A stretch of DNA of 49,230 nucleotides from JBBCJT01 sp037190665 (GTDB lineage: Bacteria; Pseudomonadota; Alphaproteobacteria; Acetobacterales; Acetobacteraceae): positions 1 through 49,230 of the forward strand of contig JBBCJT010000069.1 of assembly GCA_037190665.1 (NCBI GenBank). Direction: 5' to 3'. The notes beneath the pieces were generated by a model. It did no database searches. It was given only the letters and a program-made list of their open reading frames with translations, and had not been told where the DNA came from. Made by a program: the position numbers and the translations under genes. Positions 10,070 to 18,576 of this stretch are shown piece by piece (the first letter of the stretch is position 1; each line of letters starts with the position of its first letter).

Positions 10070-10722
10070 GTGCGTCCCAGCAGCCCGAGGGCTTCGCCTT
10101 CACCGAGGCGAACCTGAAGCTCGCGAAGAAGAACATCGCCAAGTACCCCGAAGGCAAGCAGGCATCGGCGGTGAAGGCGCTGCTCGATCTCGCGCAGCGG
10201 CAGATGCATGCGCAGACCGGCTCCATGTGGCTGCCGCGCGCGGCGATGGACGAGGTGGCGCGGATCCTGGGCATGGCGCCGATCCGCGTCTACGAGGTCG
10301 GCACCTTCTACGGCATGTTCAAGCTGAAGCCGACCGGGAAGCACCATCTCCAGGTCTGCACGACCACGCCGTGCTGGCTGCGCGGATCGGACGCGGTGCT
10401 CGCCGCCTGCCGCCACGCCGCCGGCAACGTGCCGGACGGGGAGGTCTCGGAGGACGGGATGTTCTCGGTGGAGGAGGTCGAATGCCTCGGCGCCTGCGCG
10501 AACGCGCCGGTGCTGTGGGTCGGCGACAATTTCCATGAGGACATGGACGGGCCGGCCACCGAGGAACTGCTGGAGGCGCTGAAGCGCGGCGAGGAGGTCA
10601 AGCCCGGTTCCGCGATCGGCAGGCAGGGCTCCGCGCCGGAAGGCGGGCCCACCAGCCTCACCGAACTGCCGCCGCGCGAGACCATTCCGCTCGCGCCGCT
10701 GCCGGCCCCGGCGCAGGAGTAG
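10066..10722 (+). CDS. nuoE: NADH-quinone oxidoreductase subunit E
   Basis: A 218-aa, 24-kDa-type subunit of the NADH dehydrogenase module that carries the off-path [2Fe-2S] cluster N1a. The four ligands are Cys98, Cys103, Cys140 and Cys144 (VCTTTPCWLRG and ECLGACANAPV). The N-terminal helical domain includes YPEGKQASAVKALLDLAQ. The C-terminal ~45 residues are Pro/Gly/Glu-rich and probably disordered; such tails occur in alphaproteobacterial NuoE. It starts at a GTG overlapping the nuoD stop (GTGA). The frame is open far upstream through nuoD, but that part does not resemble the family. Confidence 0.94.
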   Translation: MSASQQPEGFAFTEANLKLAKKNIAKYPEGKQASAVKALLDLAQRQMHAQTGSMWLPRAAMDEVARILGMAPIRVYEVGTFYGMFKLKPTGKHHLQVCTTTPCWLRGSDAVLAACRHAAGNVPDGEVSEDGMFSVEEVECLGACANAPVLWVGDNFHEDMDGPATEELLEALKRGEEVKPGSAIGRQGSAPEGGPTSLTELPPRETIPLAPLPAPAQE

Positions 10723-10725
10723 CCC

Positions 10726-12030
10726 ATGGCGCTGCAGGACAAGGACCGAATCTTCACCAACCTGTACGGCTTGCAGGATTGGCAGCTCGCCGGCGCGCGT
10801 GCGCGCGGTGACTGGTCCACCACGCCGCAGATCATCGCGCAGGGCCGCGACTGGATCATCGACCAGGTGAAGGCCTCGGGCTTGCGCGGCCGTGGCGGCG
10901 CGGGGTTCCCGACCGGGCTGAAATGGTCGTTCATGCCCAAGAAGTCGGACGGCCGTCCGTCCTATCTCGTGGTCAACGCGGATGAGAGCGAGCCCGGCAC
11001 CTGCAAGGACCGGGAGATCATGCGCCACGACCCGCACAAGCTGGTCGAGGGCTGCCTGATCGCCGGCTTCGCGATGGGCGCGGTCGCCGCTTACATTTAC
11101 ATCCGCGGCGAGTTCATCGAGCCGTATCACCGGCTGCAGCACGCGATCGACGAGGCGTACGAGGCCGGGCTGATCGGCAAGAACGCGTCGGGCACCGGCT
11201 ACGATTTCGACGTGTTCCTGTCGCGCGGCGCGGGTGCGTATATCTGCGGCGAGGAGACGGCGCTGATCGAGAGCCTTGAGGGCAAGAAGGGCATGCCCCG
11301 GCTCAAGCCGCCGTTCCCGGCGGCCGTCGGCCTGTACGGCTGCCCGACCACGGTGAACAACGTGGAGAGCATCGCCGTGGTGCCGGAGATCCTGCGCCGC
11401 GGCGCGGCTTGGTTTGCGGGCTTCGGGCGCGAGAAGAACTCGGGCACGAAGATCTTCTCGATCTCCGGCCACGTGAACAAGCCGTGCAATGTCGAGGAAG
11501 CGATGAGCATCCCGCTGCGGGAGCTGATCGAACGCCATGCCGGCGGCGTGCGCGGCGGGTGGGACAACCTGCTCTGCGTGATCCCGGGCGGATCGTCCAC
11601 GCCGCTGCTGCCCAAGCATATCTGCGACGACGTGCTGATGGATTTCGACGCACTGCGCGAGCACAAGTCCGGCCTCGGCACCGCGGCGGTGATCGTGATG
11701 GACAAGTCCACCGACGTGATCAAGGCGATCGCGCGGCTGGCGAAGTTCTACAAGCTTGAGAGCTGCGGCCAGTGCACGCCCTGCCGCGAGGGCATGGGCT
11801 GGCAGTGGCGGATGATGGAACGGATGGCCGAAGGCCGCGCCGAGATCGAGGAGATCGACGTGCTGGAGAACGTGACCCGCCGCATCGAGGGGCACACGAT
11901 CTGCGCGCTCGCCGATGGCGGCGTCTGGCCCGTGCAGGGGCTGATCCGCCACTTCCGCCCGCTGATGGAGGAGCGTATCCGCCAGTACAAGCAGCGCCAC
12001 GCGGCGCCGCTGCCGATGGCGGCGGAGTAA
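10726..12030 (+). CDS. nuoF: NADH-quinone oxidoreductase subunit F
   Basis: A 434-aa, 51-kDa-type subunit that binds NADH and FMN and holds [4Fe-4S] cluster N3. The glycine-rich flavin/NADH region is GLRGRGGAGFPTG (about residues 52-64) with NADESEPGTCKDRE. The cluster ligands are Cys347, Cys350, Cys353 (SCGQCTPCREG) and Cys393 (HTICALADG). The start ATG at 10726 is 3 nt after nuoE, and the length is typical. Confidence 0.97.
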   Translation: MALQDKDRIFTNLYGLQDWQLAGARARGDWSTTPQIIAQGRDWIIDQVKASGLRGRGGAGFPTGLKWSFMPKKSDGRPSYLVVNADESEPGTCKDREIMRHDPHKLVEGCLIAGFAMGAVAAYIYIRGEFIEPYHRLQHAIDEAYEAGLIGKNASGTGYDFDVFLSRGAGAYICGEETALIESLEGKKGMPRLKPPFPAAVGLYGCPTTVNNVESIAVVPEILRRGAAWFAGFGREKNSGTKIFSISGHVNKPCNVEEAMSIPLRELIERHAGGVRGGWDNLLCVIPGGSSTPLLPKHICDDVLMDFDALREHKSGLGTAAVIVMDKSTDVIKAIARLAKFYKLESCGQCTPCREGMGWQWRMMERMAEGRAEIEEIDVLENVTRRIEGHTICALADGGVWPVQGLIRHFRPLMEERIRQYKQRHAAPLPMAAE

Positions 12031-12035
12031 GGGCG

Positions 12036-14063
12036 ATGGCGAAGGTCACCGTCGACGGGATCGAGGTGGAGGTGCCGAACGGCGCCTCGGTGCTGCAGGC
12101 CTGCGAGGCCGCGGCGAAGGAGATCCCGCGCTTCTGCTACCACGAACGCCTCTCGGTCGCCGGCAACTGCCGCATGTGCCTGGTCGAGGTGGAGAAGGCG
12201 CCGAAGCCCGTCGCTTCCTGCGCCTATCCGGTCGCGGACGGGATGAAGGTGTTCACGGATTCGCCGATGGTCCGACAGGCCCGGCGGAACGTGATGGAAT
12301 TCCTGCTCATCAACCATCCGCTCGACTGCCCGATCTGTGATCAGGGCGGCGAGTGCGACCTGCAGGACCAGGCCGTCGCCTACGGTTCCGATCTGTCCCG
12401 CTATCAGGAAGCGAAGCGGGCGGTGAAGGACAAGGACCTCGGCCCGCTCGTCAAGACGGTGATGACGCGCTGCATCCACTGCACGCGCTGCATCCGCTTC
12501 GCGACCGAAGTCGCCGGCGTGCCGGAGCTGGGTGCGACCGGGCGCGGCGAGCTGATGGAGGTCGGGCCCTATGTCGAGAAGGCGCTGAGTTCCGAGCTGT
12601 CCGGCAACATCGTCGACCTCTGCCCGGTCGGCGCGCTGACCTCCAAGCCCTACGCCTTCATCGCCCGGCCGTGGGAGCTGACCAAGACCGACGGGATCGA
12701 CGTCGCCGACGCGGTCGGCACCAACATCCGCATCGACGCGCGCGGGCCCGAGGTGCTGCGCATCCTGCCGCGCATCAATGAGGACGTGAACGAGGAGTGG
12801 CTCGCCGACAAGGGTCGCTTCTGGATCGACGGGCTGAAGCGCCGCCGGCTGGACCGCCCCTGGGTGCGGCGCGACGGCAAGCTGGAGCCGGCGAGCTGGG
12901 ACGAGGCGTTCGCCGCCATCGCCGCCCGTATCGCGGGCGTGGCCGGCGATCGCATCGCGGCCCTCGCGGGTGATCATTGCGAGGCAGAGAGCCTGCTCGC
13001 GCTGCGCGACCTGTTGAAGGGTCTCGGCAGCGAGCGGGTGGAATGCCGGCAGGATGGCGCGCGGATCGATGCGTCGCGGCGTGACTTCTACCTGTTCAAC
13101 AGCACCATCGCGGGGATCGAGGCGGCGGATGCGGCGGTGCTGATCGGCACCAATCCGCGCCGCGAGGCGCCGGTGCTGAACGCCCGGCTGCGCAAGCGGC
13201 ACCTGGCGGGCGGTTTCCGCGCCGGCGTGATCGGGCCGGTTGCGGCGGACCTCACCTATCCCGTGACCGTGCTGGGATCGGCGCCGACGGATATCGCCGG
13301 CGCGGCGGAGTTCCTCGCCGGCGCGCAGCGGCCGATGGTGATCGTGGGGCAGGGGGCGCTCGCGCGTCCGGACGGCGCTGCCGTGCTCGCGGCTGCGTGG
13401 CGGCTGGCGGCCGAGGCCGGCGCGCTGCGGGAGGACTGGCACGGGTTCAACGTGCTGCACACGGCCGCGGGCCGGGTCGGCGCGCTTGATCTCGGCTACG
13501 GCCGCGCCGCGGACCCCGATGCGGTGTTCGATGCGGACGTGCTGTACCTGCTCGGGGCCGACGGGTTCGATCCGTCGCGCATCCAGGCGGGCACCTTCGT
13601 GGTGTATCAGGGCCATCATGGCGACGCCGGCGCCTCGCGCGCCGACGTGATCCTGCCGGGTGCGGCCTATACCGAGAAGGACGGCACCTGGGTGAACACC
13701 GAGGGCCGGGTGCAGCGCGGCTTCCGCGCCGTCTACCCGCCGGGCGAGGCGAAGGAAGACTGGCGCATCCTGCGCGCGCTGTCCGGTGCGCTCGGCACGC
13801 CGCTGCCCTATGACGACCTCGCGGCGCTGCGCCGGCATCTCGTGCAGGCCAATCCGGCCTTCGGCCGGATCGGCACGCTGGAGGCGGCCGGTTGCGCCGA
13901 CGCGTCCGGCCCCGCCGGCGATCCGGCGGGCGCGAGCGGCGCGGCCTTCGTGCTGCCGATCGTGGACTACTACCGCACCGACGTGATCAGCCGCGCGAGC
14001 CCGACCATGGCGGAGTGCAGCGCGACCTTCGTTTCCCCGGCACCGGCGATGGCGGCCGAATGA
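12036..14063 (+). CDS. nuoG: NADH-quinone oxidoreductase subunit G
   Basis: A 675-aa, 75-kDa-type subunit that carries electrons from NuoF into the chain of Fe-S clusters. The N-terminal [2Fe-2S] ligands are Cys34, Cys45, Cys48 and Cys62. A His-plus-three-Cys motif follows (HPLDCPICDQGGECDLQ), then a C-terminal four-cysteine set beginning IHCTRCIRFATEV. The rest is a molybdopterin-oxidoreductase-like domain that binds no molybdenum in complex I. The ATG at 12036 (MAKVTVDGIEVEVP) is 6 nt after the nuoF stop and matches the family N-terminus. The same frame is open upstream through nuoF by chance. Confidence 0.96.
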   Translation: MAKVTVDGIEVEVPNGASVLQACEAAAKEIPRFCYHERLSVAGNCRMCLVEVEKAPKPVASCAYPVADGMKVFTDSPMVRQARRNVMEFLLINHPLDCPICDQGGECDLQDQAVAYGSDLSRYQEAKRAVKDKDLGPLVKTVMTRCIHCTRCIRFATEVAGVPELGATGRGELMEVGPYVEKALSSELSGNIVDLCPVGALTSKPYAFIARPWELTKTDGIDVADAVGTNIRIDARGPEVLRILPRINEDVNEEWLADKGRFWIDGLKRRRLDRPWVRRDGKLEPASWDEAFAAIAARIAGVAGDRIAALAGDHCEAESLLALRDLLKGLGSERVECRQDGARIDASRRDFYLFNSTIAGIEAADAAVLIGTNPRREAPVLNARLRKRHLAGGFRAGVIGPVAADLTYPVTVLGSAPTDIAGAAEFLAGAQRPMVIVGQGALARPDGAAVLAAAWRLAAEAGALREDWHGFNVLHTAAGRVGALDLGYGRAADPDAVFDADVLYLLGADGFDPSRIQAGTFVVYQGHHGDAGASRADVILPGAAYTEKDGTWVNTEGRVQRGFRAVYPPGEAKEDWRILRALSGALGTPLPYDDLAALRRHLVQANPAFGRIGTLEAAGCADASGPAGDPAGASGAAFVLPIVDYYRTDVISRASPTMAECSATFVSPAPAMAAE

Positions 14064-15088
14064 TGAGCGAGTTCCTCGCCACCCCGCTGGGGATCGTCCT
14101 GCTGACCTTCGCCAAGGCGCTGGCGCTGCTGGTGCCGCTGCTCATCGGCGTCGCCTACCTGACCTGGGCGGAGCGCAAGGTGCTGGGCGCGATGCAGTTG
14201 CGGAAGGGGCCGAACGTGGTCGGGCCCTTCGGCCTGCTGCAGCCCTTCGCCGACGCGCTGAAGATGCTGATGAAGGAGACGATCATCCCGACCGGCGCGA
14301 ACCGCGCGCTGTTCATCTTCGCGCCGATGCTCACCTTCATCCTGGCGATGATCGCCTGGGCGGTGATCCCGGTGAACGACGGCTGGGCGATCGCCGACAT
14401 CAATGTCGGCATCCTGTACCTGTTCGCGATCAGCTCGCTCGGCGTCTACGGCATCATCATCGCTGGCTGGGCGTCGAACTCGAAGTACGCCTTCCTCGGC
14501 GCGCTGCGCTCGGCCGCGCAGATGGTGTCCTACGAAGTCTCGATGGGTTTCGTGATCGTCACCGTGCTGCTCTGCGTCGGCAGCCTGCGGCTGAACGACA
14601 TCGTCACCGCGCAGCAGACGGTGTGGTTCGCGATCCCGCTGCTGCCGATGTTCGTGATCTTCTTCATCTCGACGCTGGCGGAAACCAACCGCTCCCCGTT
14701 CGACCTGCCGGAGGGCGAGAGCGAGCTGGTGGCCGGCTTCTTCGTCGAATACTCGTCGATGAGCTTCGCGCTCTTCTTCCTCGGCGAGTACGCGAACATG
14801 ATCCTGATGAGCGCGCTCACCACGATCCTGTTCCTCGGTGGCTGGCTGCCGCCGATCGCCATCGAGCCGTTCACGTGGGTCCCCGGCCCGATCTGGTTCG
14901 TGCTGAAGATCTGCCTGTGCCTGTTCGTCTTCCTCTGGGTGCGCGCGACCTTCCCGCGGTACCGCTATGATCAGCTCATGCGGCTGGGCTGGAAGGTGTT
15001 CCTGCCGCTGTCGCTCGGCTGGCTGGTGCTGACCGCGGGCGTGCTGCTCGCGCTGGGCTGGCTGCCCGGCCAGCAGGGAGTGTCCTGA
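14060..15088 (+). CDS. nuoH: NADH-quinone oxidoreductase subunit H
   Basis: A 342-aa membrane subunit (ND1 type) that links the quinone chamber to the proton-pumping arm. About eight hydrophobic helices are visible. Signature loops are TWAERKVLGAMQLRKGPNVV after the first helix and NRSPFDLPEGESELVAGF, whose acidic residues lie on the quinone side. The first ATG (14060) overlaps the nuoG stop by 4 nt; a second ATG follows immediately at 14063. Confidence 0.96.
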   Translation: MMSEFLATPLGIVLLTFAKALALLVPLLIGVAYLTWAERKVLGAMQLRKGPNVVGPFGLLQPFADALKMLMKETIIPTGANRALFIFAPMLTFILAMIAWAVIPVNDGWAIADINVGILYLFAISSLGVYGIIIAGWASNSKYAFLGALRSAAQMVSYEVSMGFVIVTVLLCVGSLRLNDIVTAQQTVWFAIPLLPMFVIFFISTLAETNRSPFDLPEGESELVAGFFVEYSSMSFALFFLGEYANMILMSALTTILFLGGWLPPIAIEPFTWVPGPIWFVLKICLCLFVFLWVRATFPRYRYDQLMRLGWKVFLPLSLGWLVLTAGVLLALGWLPGQQGVS

Positions 15089-15090
15089 CC

Positions 15091-15579
15091 ATGGCGTTGC
15101 TGGATCGTGCCGCACGGGGGCTGCTGCTGTCCGAGCTGTTGTCGGGCATGGCGCTGACGCTGAAGTACTTCTTCAAGCCGAAGGTGACGCTGAACTACCC
15201 CTACGAGAAGGGGCCGGTCAGCCCGCGCTTCCGGGGCGAGCACGCGCTGCGCCGCTACCCGAACGGGGAGGAGCGCTGCATCGCCTGCAAGCTGTGCGAG
15301 GCGGTCTGCCCCGCGCAGGCGATCACCATCGAGGCGGAGCCGCGCGAGGACGGATCGCGGCGGACGACGCGCTACGACATCGACATGACCAAGTGCATCT
15401 ACTGCGGCCTCTGCGAGGAGGCCTGCCCGGTGGACGCCATCGTCGAGGGGCCGAACATGGAGTTCGCCACCGAGACGCGCGAGGAGCTGCTGTACGACAA
15501 GCAGAAGCTGCTCGCGAACGGCGACCGCTGGGAGGCACTGCTCGCCAAGCGGCTGGAGCTGGACGCACCCTATCGCTGA
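15091..15579 (+). CDS. nuoI: NADH-quinone oxidoreductase subunit I
   Basis: A 162-aa ferredoxin-like subunit that holds clusters N6a and N6b between NuoG and NuoB. Two [4Fe-4S] motifs are complete: Cys63/66/69/73 (CIACKLCEAVCP) and Cys102/105/108/112 (CIYCGLCEEACP). An amphipathic N-terminal segment (about residues 10-30) probably rests on the membrane surface. The ATG at 15091 is 3 nt after the nuoH stop. Confidence 0.97.
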   Translation: MALLDRAARGLLLSELLSGMALTLKYFFKPKVTLNYPYEKGPVSPRFRGEHALRRYPNGEERCIACKLCEAVCPAQAITIEAEPREDGSRRTTRYDIDMTKCIYCGLCEEACPVDAIVEGPNMEFATETREELLYDKQKLLANGDRWEALLAKRLELDAPYR

Positions 15580-15632
15580 GGATCGGCGCCTAACCGCGCC
15601 GCAACAACCATGACCGGATGCACGGGGACGCG

Positions 15633-16328
15633 ATGATCGCCTCGCTTGCCTTCTACCTGTTCGGCGCCATCCTGATCGCCGCGGCCACGATGGTGGTCAC
15701 CGCGCGCAATCCCGTGCACTCGGTGCTGTTCCTGATTCTCACCTTCTTCAACGCGGCCGCGCTGTTCCTGATCGCGGGCGCCGAGTTCCTGGCGATGATC
15801 CTGGTCATCGTCTACGTCGGCGCGGTCGCGGTGCTGTTCCTGTTCGTGGTGATGATGCTGGACGTGAATTTCGCCCAGCTCCGCGAGGGCTTCCAGCGCT
15901 ACGCCCCGATCGGTGCTGTGATCGGCGCGATCCTGGCGCTGGAGCTGGTGATGATCTTCGCCGCGTGGCAGTTCGCCGCGGAGGCGAGCGTGGTGCGCAT
16001 GGCGCCGATGCCGGGCCAGGTGACCAACACCGCCGCGCTGGGTCGCGTGATGTACACAGATTTCGTGCTGCTGTTCCAGGCGGCGGGGCTGGTGCTGCTG
16101 GTGGCGATGATCGGCGCCATCGTGCTGACGCTGCGCGACCGTCCGCGCAGCCGCCGCCAGGTGGTCGCCGATCAGCTCGCGCGCAGCGTGGAGGAGAGCG
16201 TGGCCATGGTCGATGTCCCCCTCGGCGCCGGCATCGGCCAGACCGGCATCCTGCGCCCGCTGCCGCCGCCGGCGCCCCCGGCGAAGGAAGAAGCGCATAC
16301 GCACGGACATGGCGGGGGGCACCACTGA
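15633..16328 (+). CDS. nuoJ: NADH-quinone oxidoreductase subunit J, with a His-rich tail
   Basis: A 231-aa membrane subunit (ND6 type) with five hydrophobic helices. The conserved third helix region is MILVIVYVGAVAVLFLFVVM, where the pi-bulge glycine lies. The start at 15633 (MIASLAFYLFG) is preferred over an ATG at 15618, because the purine-rich CGGGGAC precedes it. Oddly, the C-terminus carries about 35 residues beyond the usual end: a Pro/Ala-rich linker (PPPAPPAKEE) and then HTHGHGGGHH, a possible metal-binding tail. The stop shares one base with the nuoK start. Confidence 0.94.
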   Translation: MIASLAFYLFGAILIAAATMVVTARNPVHSVLFLILTFFNAAALFLIAGAEFLAMILVIVYVGAVAVLFLFVVMMLDVNFAQLREGFQRYAPIGAVIGAILALELVMIFAAWQFAAEASVVRMAPMPGQVTNTAALGRVMYTDFVLLFQAAGLVLLVAMIGAIVLTLRDRPRSRRQVVADQLARSVEESVAMVDVPLGAGIGQTGILRPLPPPAPPAKEEAHTHGHGGGHH

Positions 16329-16639
16329 TGCTCGCCGTCGGCCTGTCACACTACCTGACGCTGGGTGCGATCCTGATGGTGCTGGGCGTGTTCGGCATCT
16401 TCATGAACCGCAAGAACGTCATCGTCATCCTGATGTCGATCGAGCTGATCCTGCTCGCGGCGAACCTGAATTTCGTCGCATTCTCGGCCGCTCTCGGCGA
16501 CCTCGTCGGCCAGGTCTTCGCCATGCTCGTCCTCACGGTCGCGGCCGCCGAGGCGGCGATCGGGCTCGCCATCGTCGTCGTTTATTTCCGCAATCGCGGC
16601 ACCATCGAGGTCGAGGCCATCTCGACCATGCGGGGCTGA
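16328..16639 (+). CDS. nuoK: NADH-quinone oxidoreductase subunit K
   Basis: A 103-aa, three-helix membrane subunit (ND4L type) taking part in the proton-transfer path. The two buried glutamates are visible in MSIELILLAANLNFVAF and TVAAAEAAIGLAIVV. Length matches the family. The ATG at 16328 overlaps the last base of the nuoJ stop (TGATG). The frame is also open upstream through nuoJ, but without family similarity. Confidence 0.96.
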   Translation: MLAVGLSHYLTLGAILMVLGVFGIFMNRKNVIVILMSIELILLAANLNFVAFSAALGDLVGQVFAMLVLTVAAAEAAIGLAIVVVYFRNRGTIEVEAISTMRG

Positions 16640-16643
16640 TCGC

Positions 16644-18569
16644 ATGATTTACACCGCCGCCGTCTTCGCCCCGCTGGTGGGGGCCATCATCGCCGGGTTC
16701 CTCGGCCGGGCCATCGGCGACCGCGCCTCGCAGGCCGTGACCGTGCTGTGCATGGCGGTGGCCACGGTCTGCGGCGCCTTCGCCTTCGCGACTGTCGCGC
16801 TCGGCCACGCGCCGGTGACGGTCACGCTGTTCACCTGGGTGGACAGCGGCGCGTTCGAGGCCGCCTGGGCGCTGCGCTTCGACACGCTGTCGGCGTCCAT
16901 GGTCGCGATGGTCACGCTGATCTCGACGCTGATCCACATCTACAGCGTCGGCTACATGAGCCACGATGCGACCATCCCGCGCTTCATGGCCTACCTGTCG
17001 CTGTTCACCTTCGCGATGCTGATGCTGGTGACGGCGGACAACCTGCTGCAGATGTTCTTCGGCTGGGAGGGCGTCGGCCTCGCGAGCTACCTGCTGATCG
17101 GCTACTGGTACGACCGCGAGAGCGCGAACCGCGCGGCGATGAAGGCCTTCATCGTCAACCGCGTCGGCGACGTCGGCTTCGCCCTCGGCATCTGCCTGAT
17201 CTTCTGGCAGTTCGGCTCGATCGAGTTCCCGACCATCTTCGGCGCGGTGGACCAGCACAAGGACGCCGTCTTCCGCCTGTTCGGCGCCGAGTTCCGCGCC
17301 TTCGAGGTGATCGGCATCCTGCTGTTCATCGGTGCGATGGGCAAATCCGCGCAGCTCGGCCTGCACACATGGCTGCCGGACGCGATGGAGGGCCCCACGC
17401 CGGTCTCCGCGCTGATCCATGCCGCGACGATGGTGACCGCCGGCGTGTTCATGATGGCGCGCATGTCGCCGCTGATGGAGTACGCCCCGGTCGCGCTGAC
17501 GGTGGTGACCTTCGTCGGCGCCTCCACCGCCCTGTTCGCCGCGACCGTCGGCATGGTGCAGAACGACATCAAGCGGGTGATCGCCTATTCGACCTGCTCG
17601 CAGCTCGGCTACATGTTCTTCGCCGCCGGTGTCGGCGCCTATCAGGTCGCCATCTTCCACCTGATCACGCATGCCTTCTTCAAGGCGCTGCTGTTCCTGG
17701 GCGCGGGCAGCGTGATCCACGCGATGTCCGACGAGCAGGACATCCGTCGCATGGGCGGCATCTGGAAGAAGATCCCGCTGACCTACGCGATGATGTGGAT
17801 CGGCAGCCTCGCGCTCGCCGGCATCCCGTTCTTCGCCGGTTACTATTCGAAGGACGCGATCCTGGAGGCGGCCTTCGCGGCGCATTCGCCGATCGGCATG
17901 TACGCCTTCGCCTGCGGCCTGATCGCCGCCTTCCTCACCGCCTTCTACTCCTGGCGGCTGCTGATCCTGACCTTCCACGGCGAGCCGCGTGCCGACCATC
18001 ACACGATGGAGCACGTGCACGAGAGCCCGGCGGTGATGACCGTGCCGCTGATGGTCCTGTCGCTGGGCGCGATCGTCTCCGGCTGGTTGCTGAAGGAGAA
18101 CTTCATCGGCCATCACCAGGAAGAATACTGGGGCGCCTCGATCCACAACGCCGCGTCCAACCACGTGATGCACGCCATGCACGAGGTGCCGTCCTGGGTG
18201 CCGCTCGCGCCCGCCGTGATCGGCGTGGTCGGCATCGTCACCGCCTATCTGCTCTACATGGCGTTCCCGTCGGTGCCGGGCATGCTCGCCCGACGGTTCC
18301 GCGGCCTGTACCTGTTCCTGCTGAACAAGTGGTACTTCGACGAGCTGTACGACCGCATCTTCGTCCGCCCGGCTGTCCGGCTGGGGGAGGGCCTGTGGAA
18401 GGTCGGCGATGCGACCATCATCGACGGCATGCCCAACGGCGCGGCCTCCCTCGCTACGGGCACCTCGCGCGAGGTGGTCAAGATCCAGACCGGCCAGGTC
18501 GCGCACTATGCGTTCGCCATGCTGATCGGCGTGGTCGTCCTCGTCAGCATCTTCCTGTTCGCTCGCTGA
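16644..18569 (+). CDS. nuoL: NADH-quinone oxidoreductase subunit L
   Basis: A 641-aa antiporter-like, proton-pumping subunit at the far end of the membrane arm (ND5 type). Key residues are visible: the glutamate in FFGWEGVGLASYLLIGYW, the lysine in GKSAQLGLHTWLPDAMEG, and the broken-helix region PTPVSALIHAATMVTAGV. The C-terminal part contains the long lateral helix (FLLNKWYFDELYD onwards) and a last hydrophobic anchor. It begins 5 nt after the nuoK stop. Confidence 0.97.
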   Translation: MIYTAAVFAPLVGAIIAGFLGRAIGDRASQAVTVLCMAVATVCGAFAFATVALGHAPVTVTLFTWVDSGAFEAAWALRFDTLSASMVAMVTLISTLIHIYSVGYMSHDATIPRFMAYLSLFTFAMLMLVTADNLLQMFFGWEGVGLASYLLIGYWYDRESANRAAMKAFIVNRVGDVGFALGICLIFWQFGSIEFPTIFGAVDQHKDAVFRLFGAEFRAFEVIGILLFIGAMGKSAQLGLHTWLPDAMEGPTPVSALIHAATMVTAGVFMMARMSPLMEYAPVALTVVTFVGASTALFAATVGMVQNDIKRVIAYSTCSQLGYMFFAAGVGAYQVAIFHLITHAFFKALLFLGAGSVIHAMSDEQDIRRMGGIWKKIPLTYAMMWIGSLALAGIPFFAGYYSKDAILEAAFAAHSPIGMYAFACGLIAAFLTAFYSWRLLILTFHGEPRADHHTMEHVHESPAVMTVPLMVLSLGAIVSGWLLKENFIGHHQEEYWGASIHNAASNHVMHAMHEVPSWVPLAPAVIGVVGIVTAYLLYMAFPSVPGMLARRFRGLYLFLLNKWYFDELYDRIFVRPAVRLGEGLWKVGDATIIDGMPNGAASLATGTSREVVKIQTGQVAHYAFAMLIGVVVLVSIFLFAR

Positions 18570-18576
18570 GGCCCCT

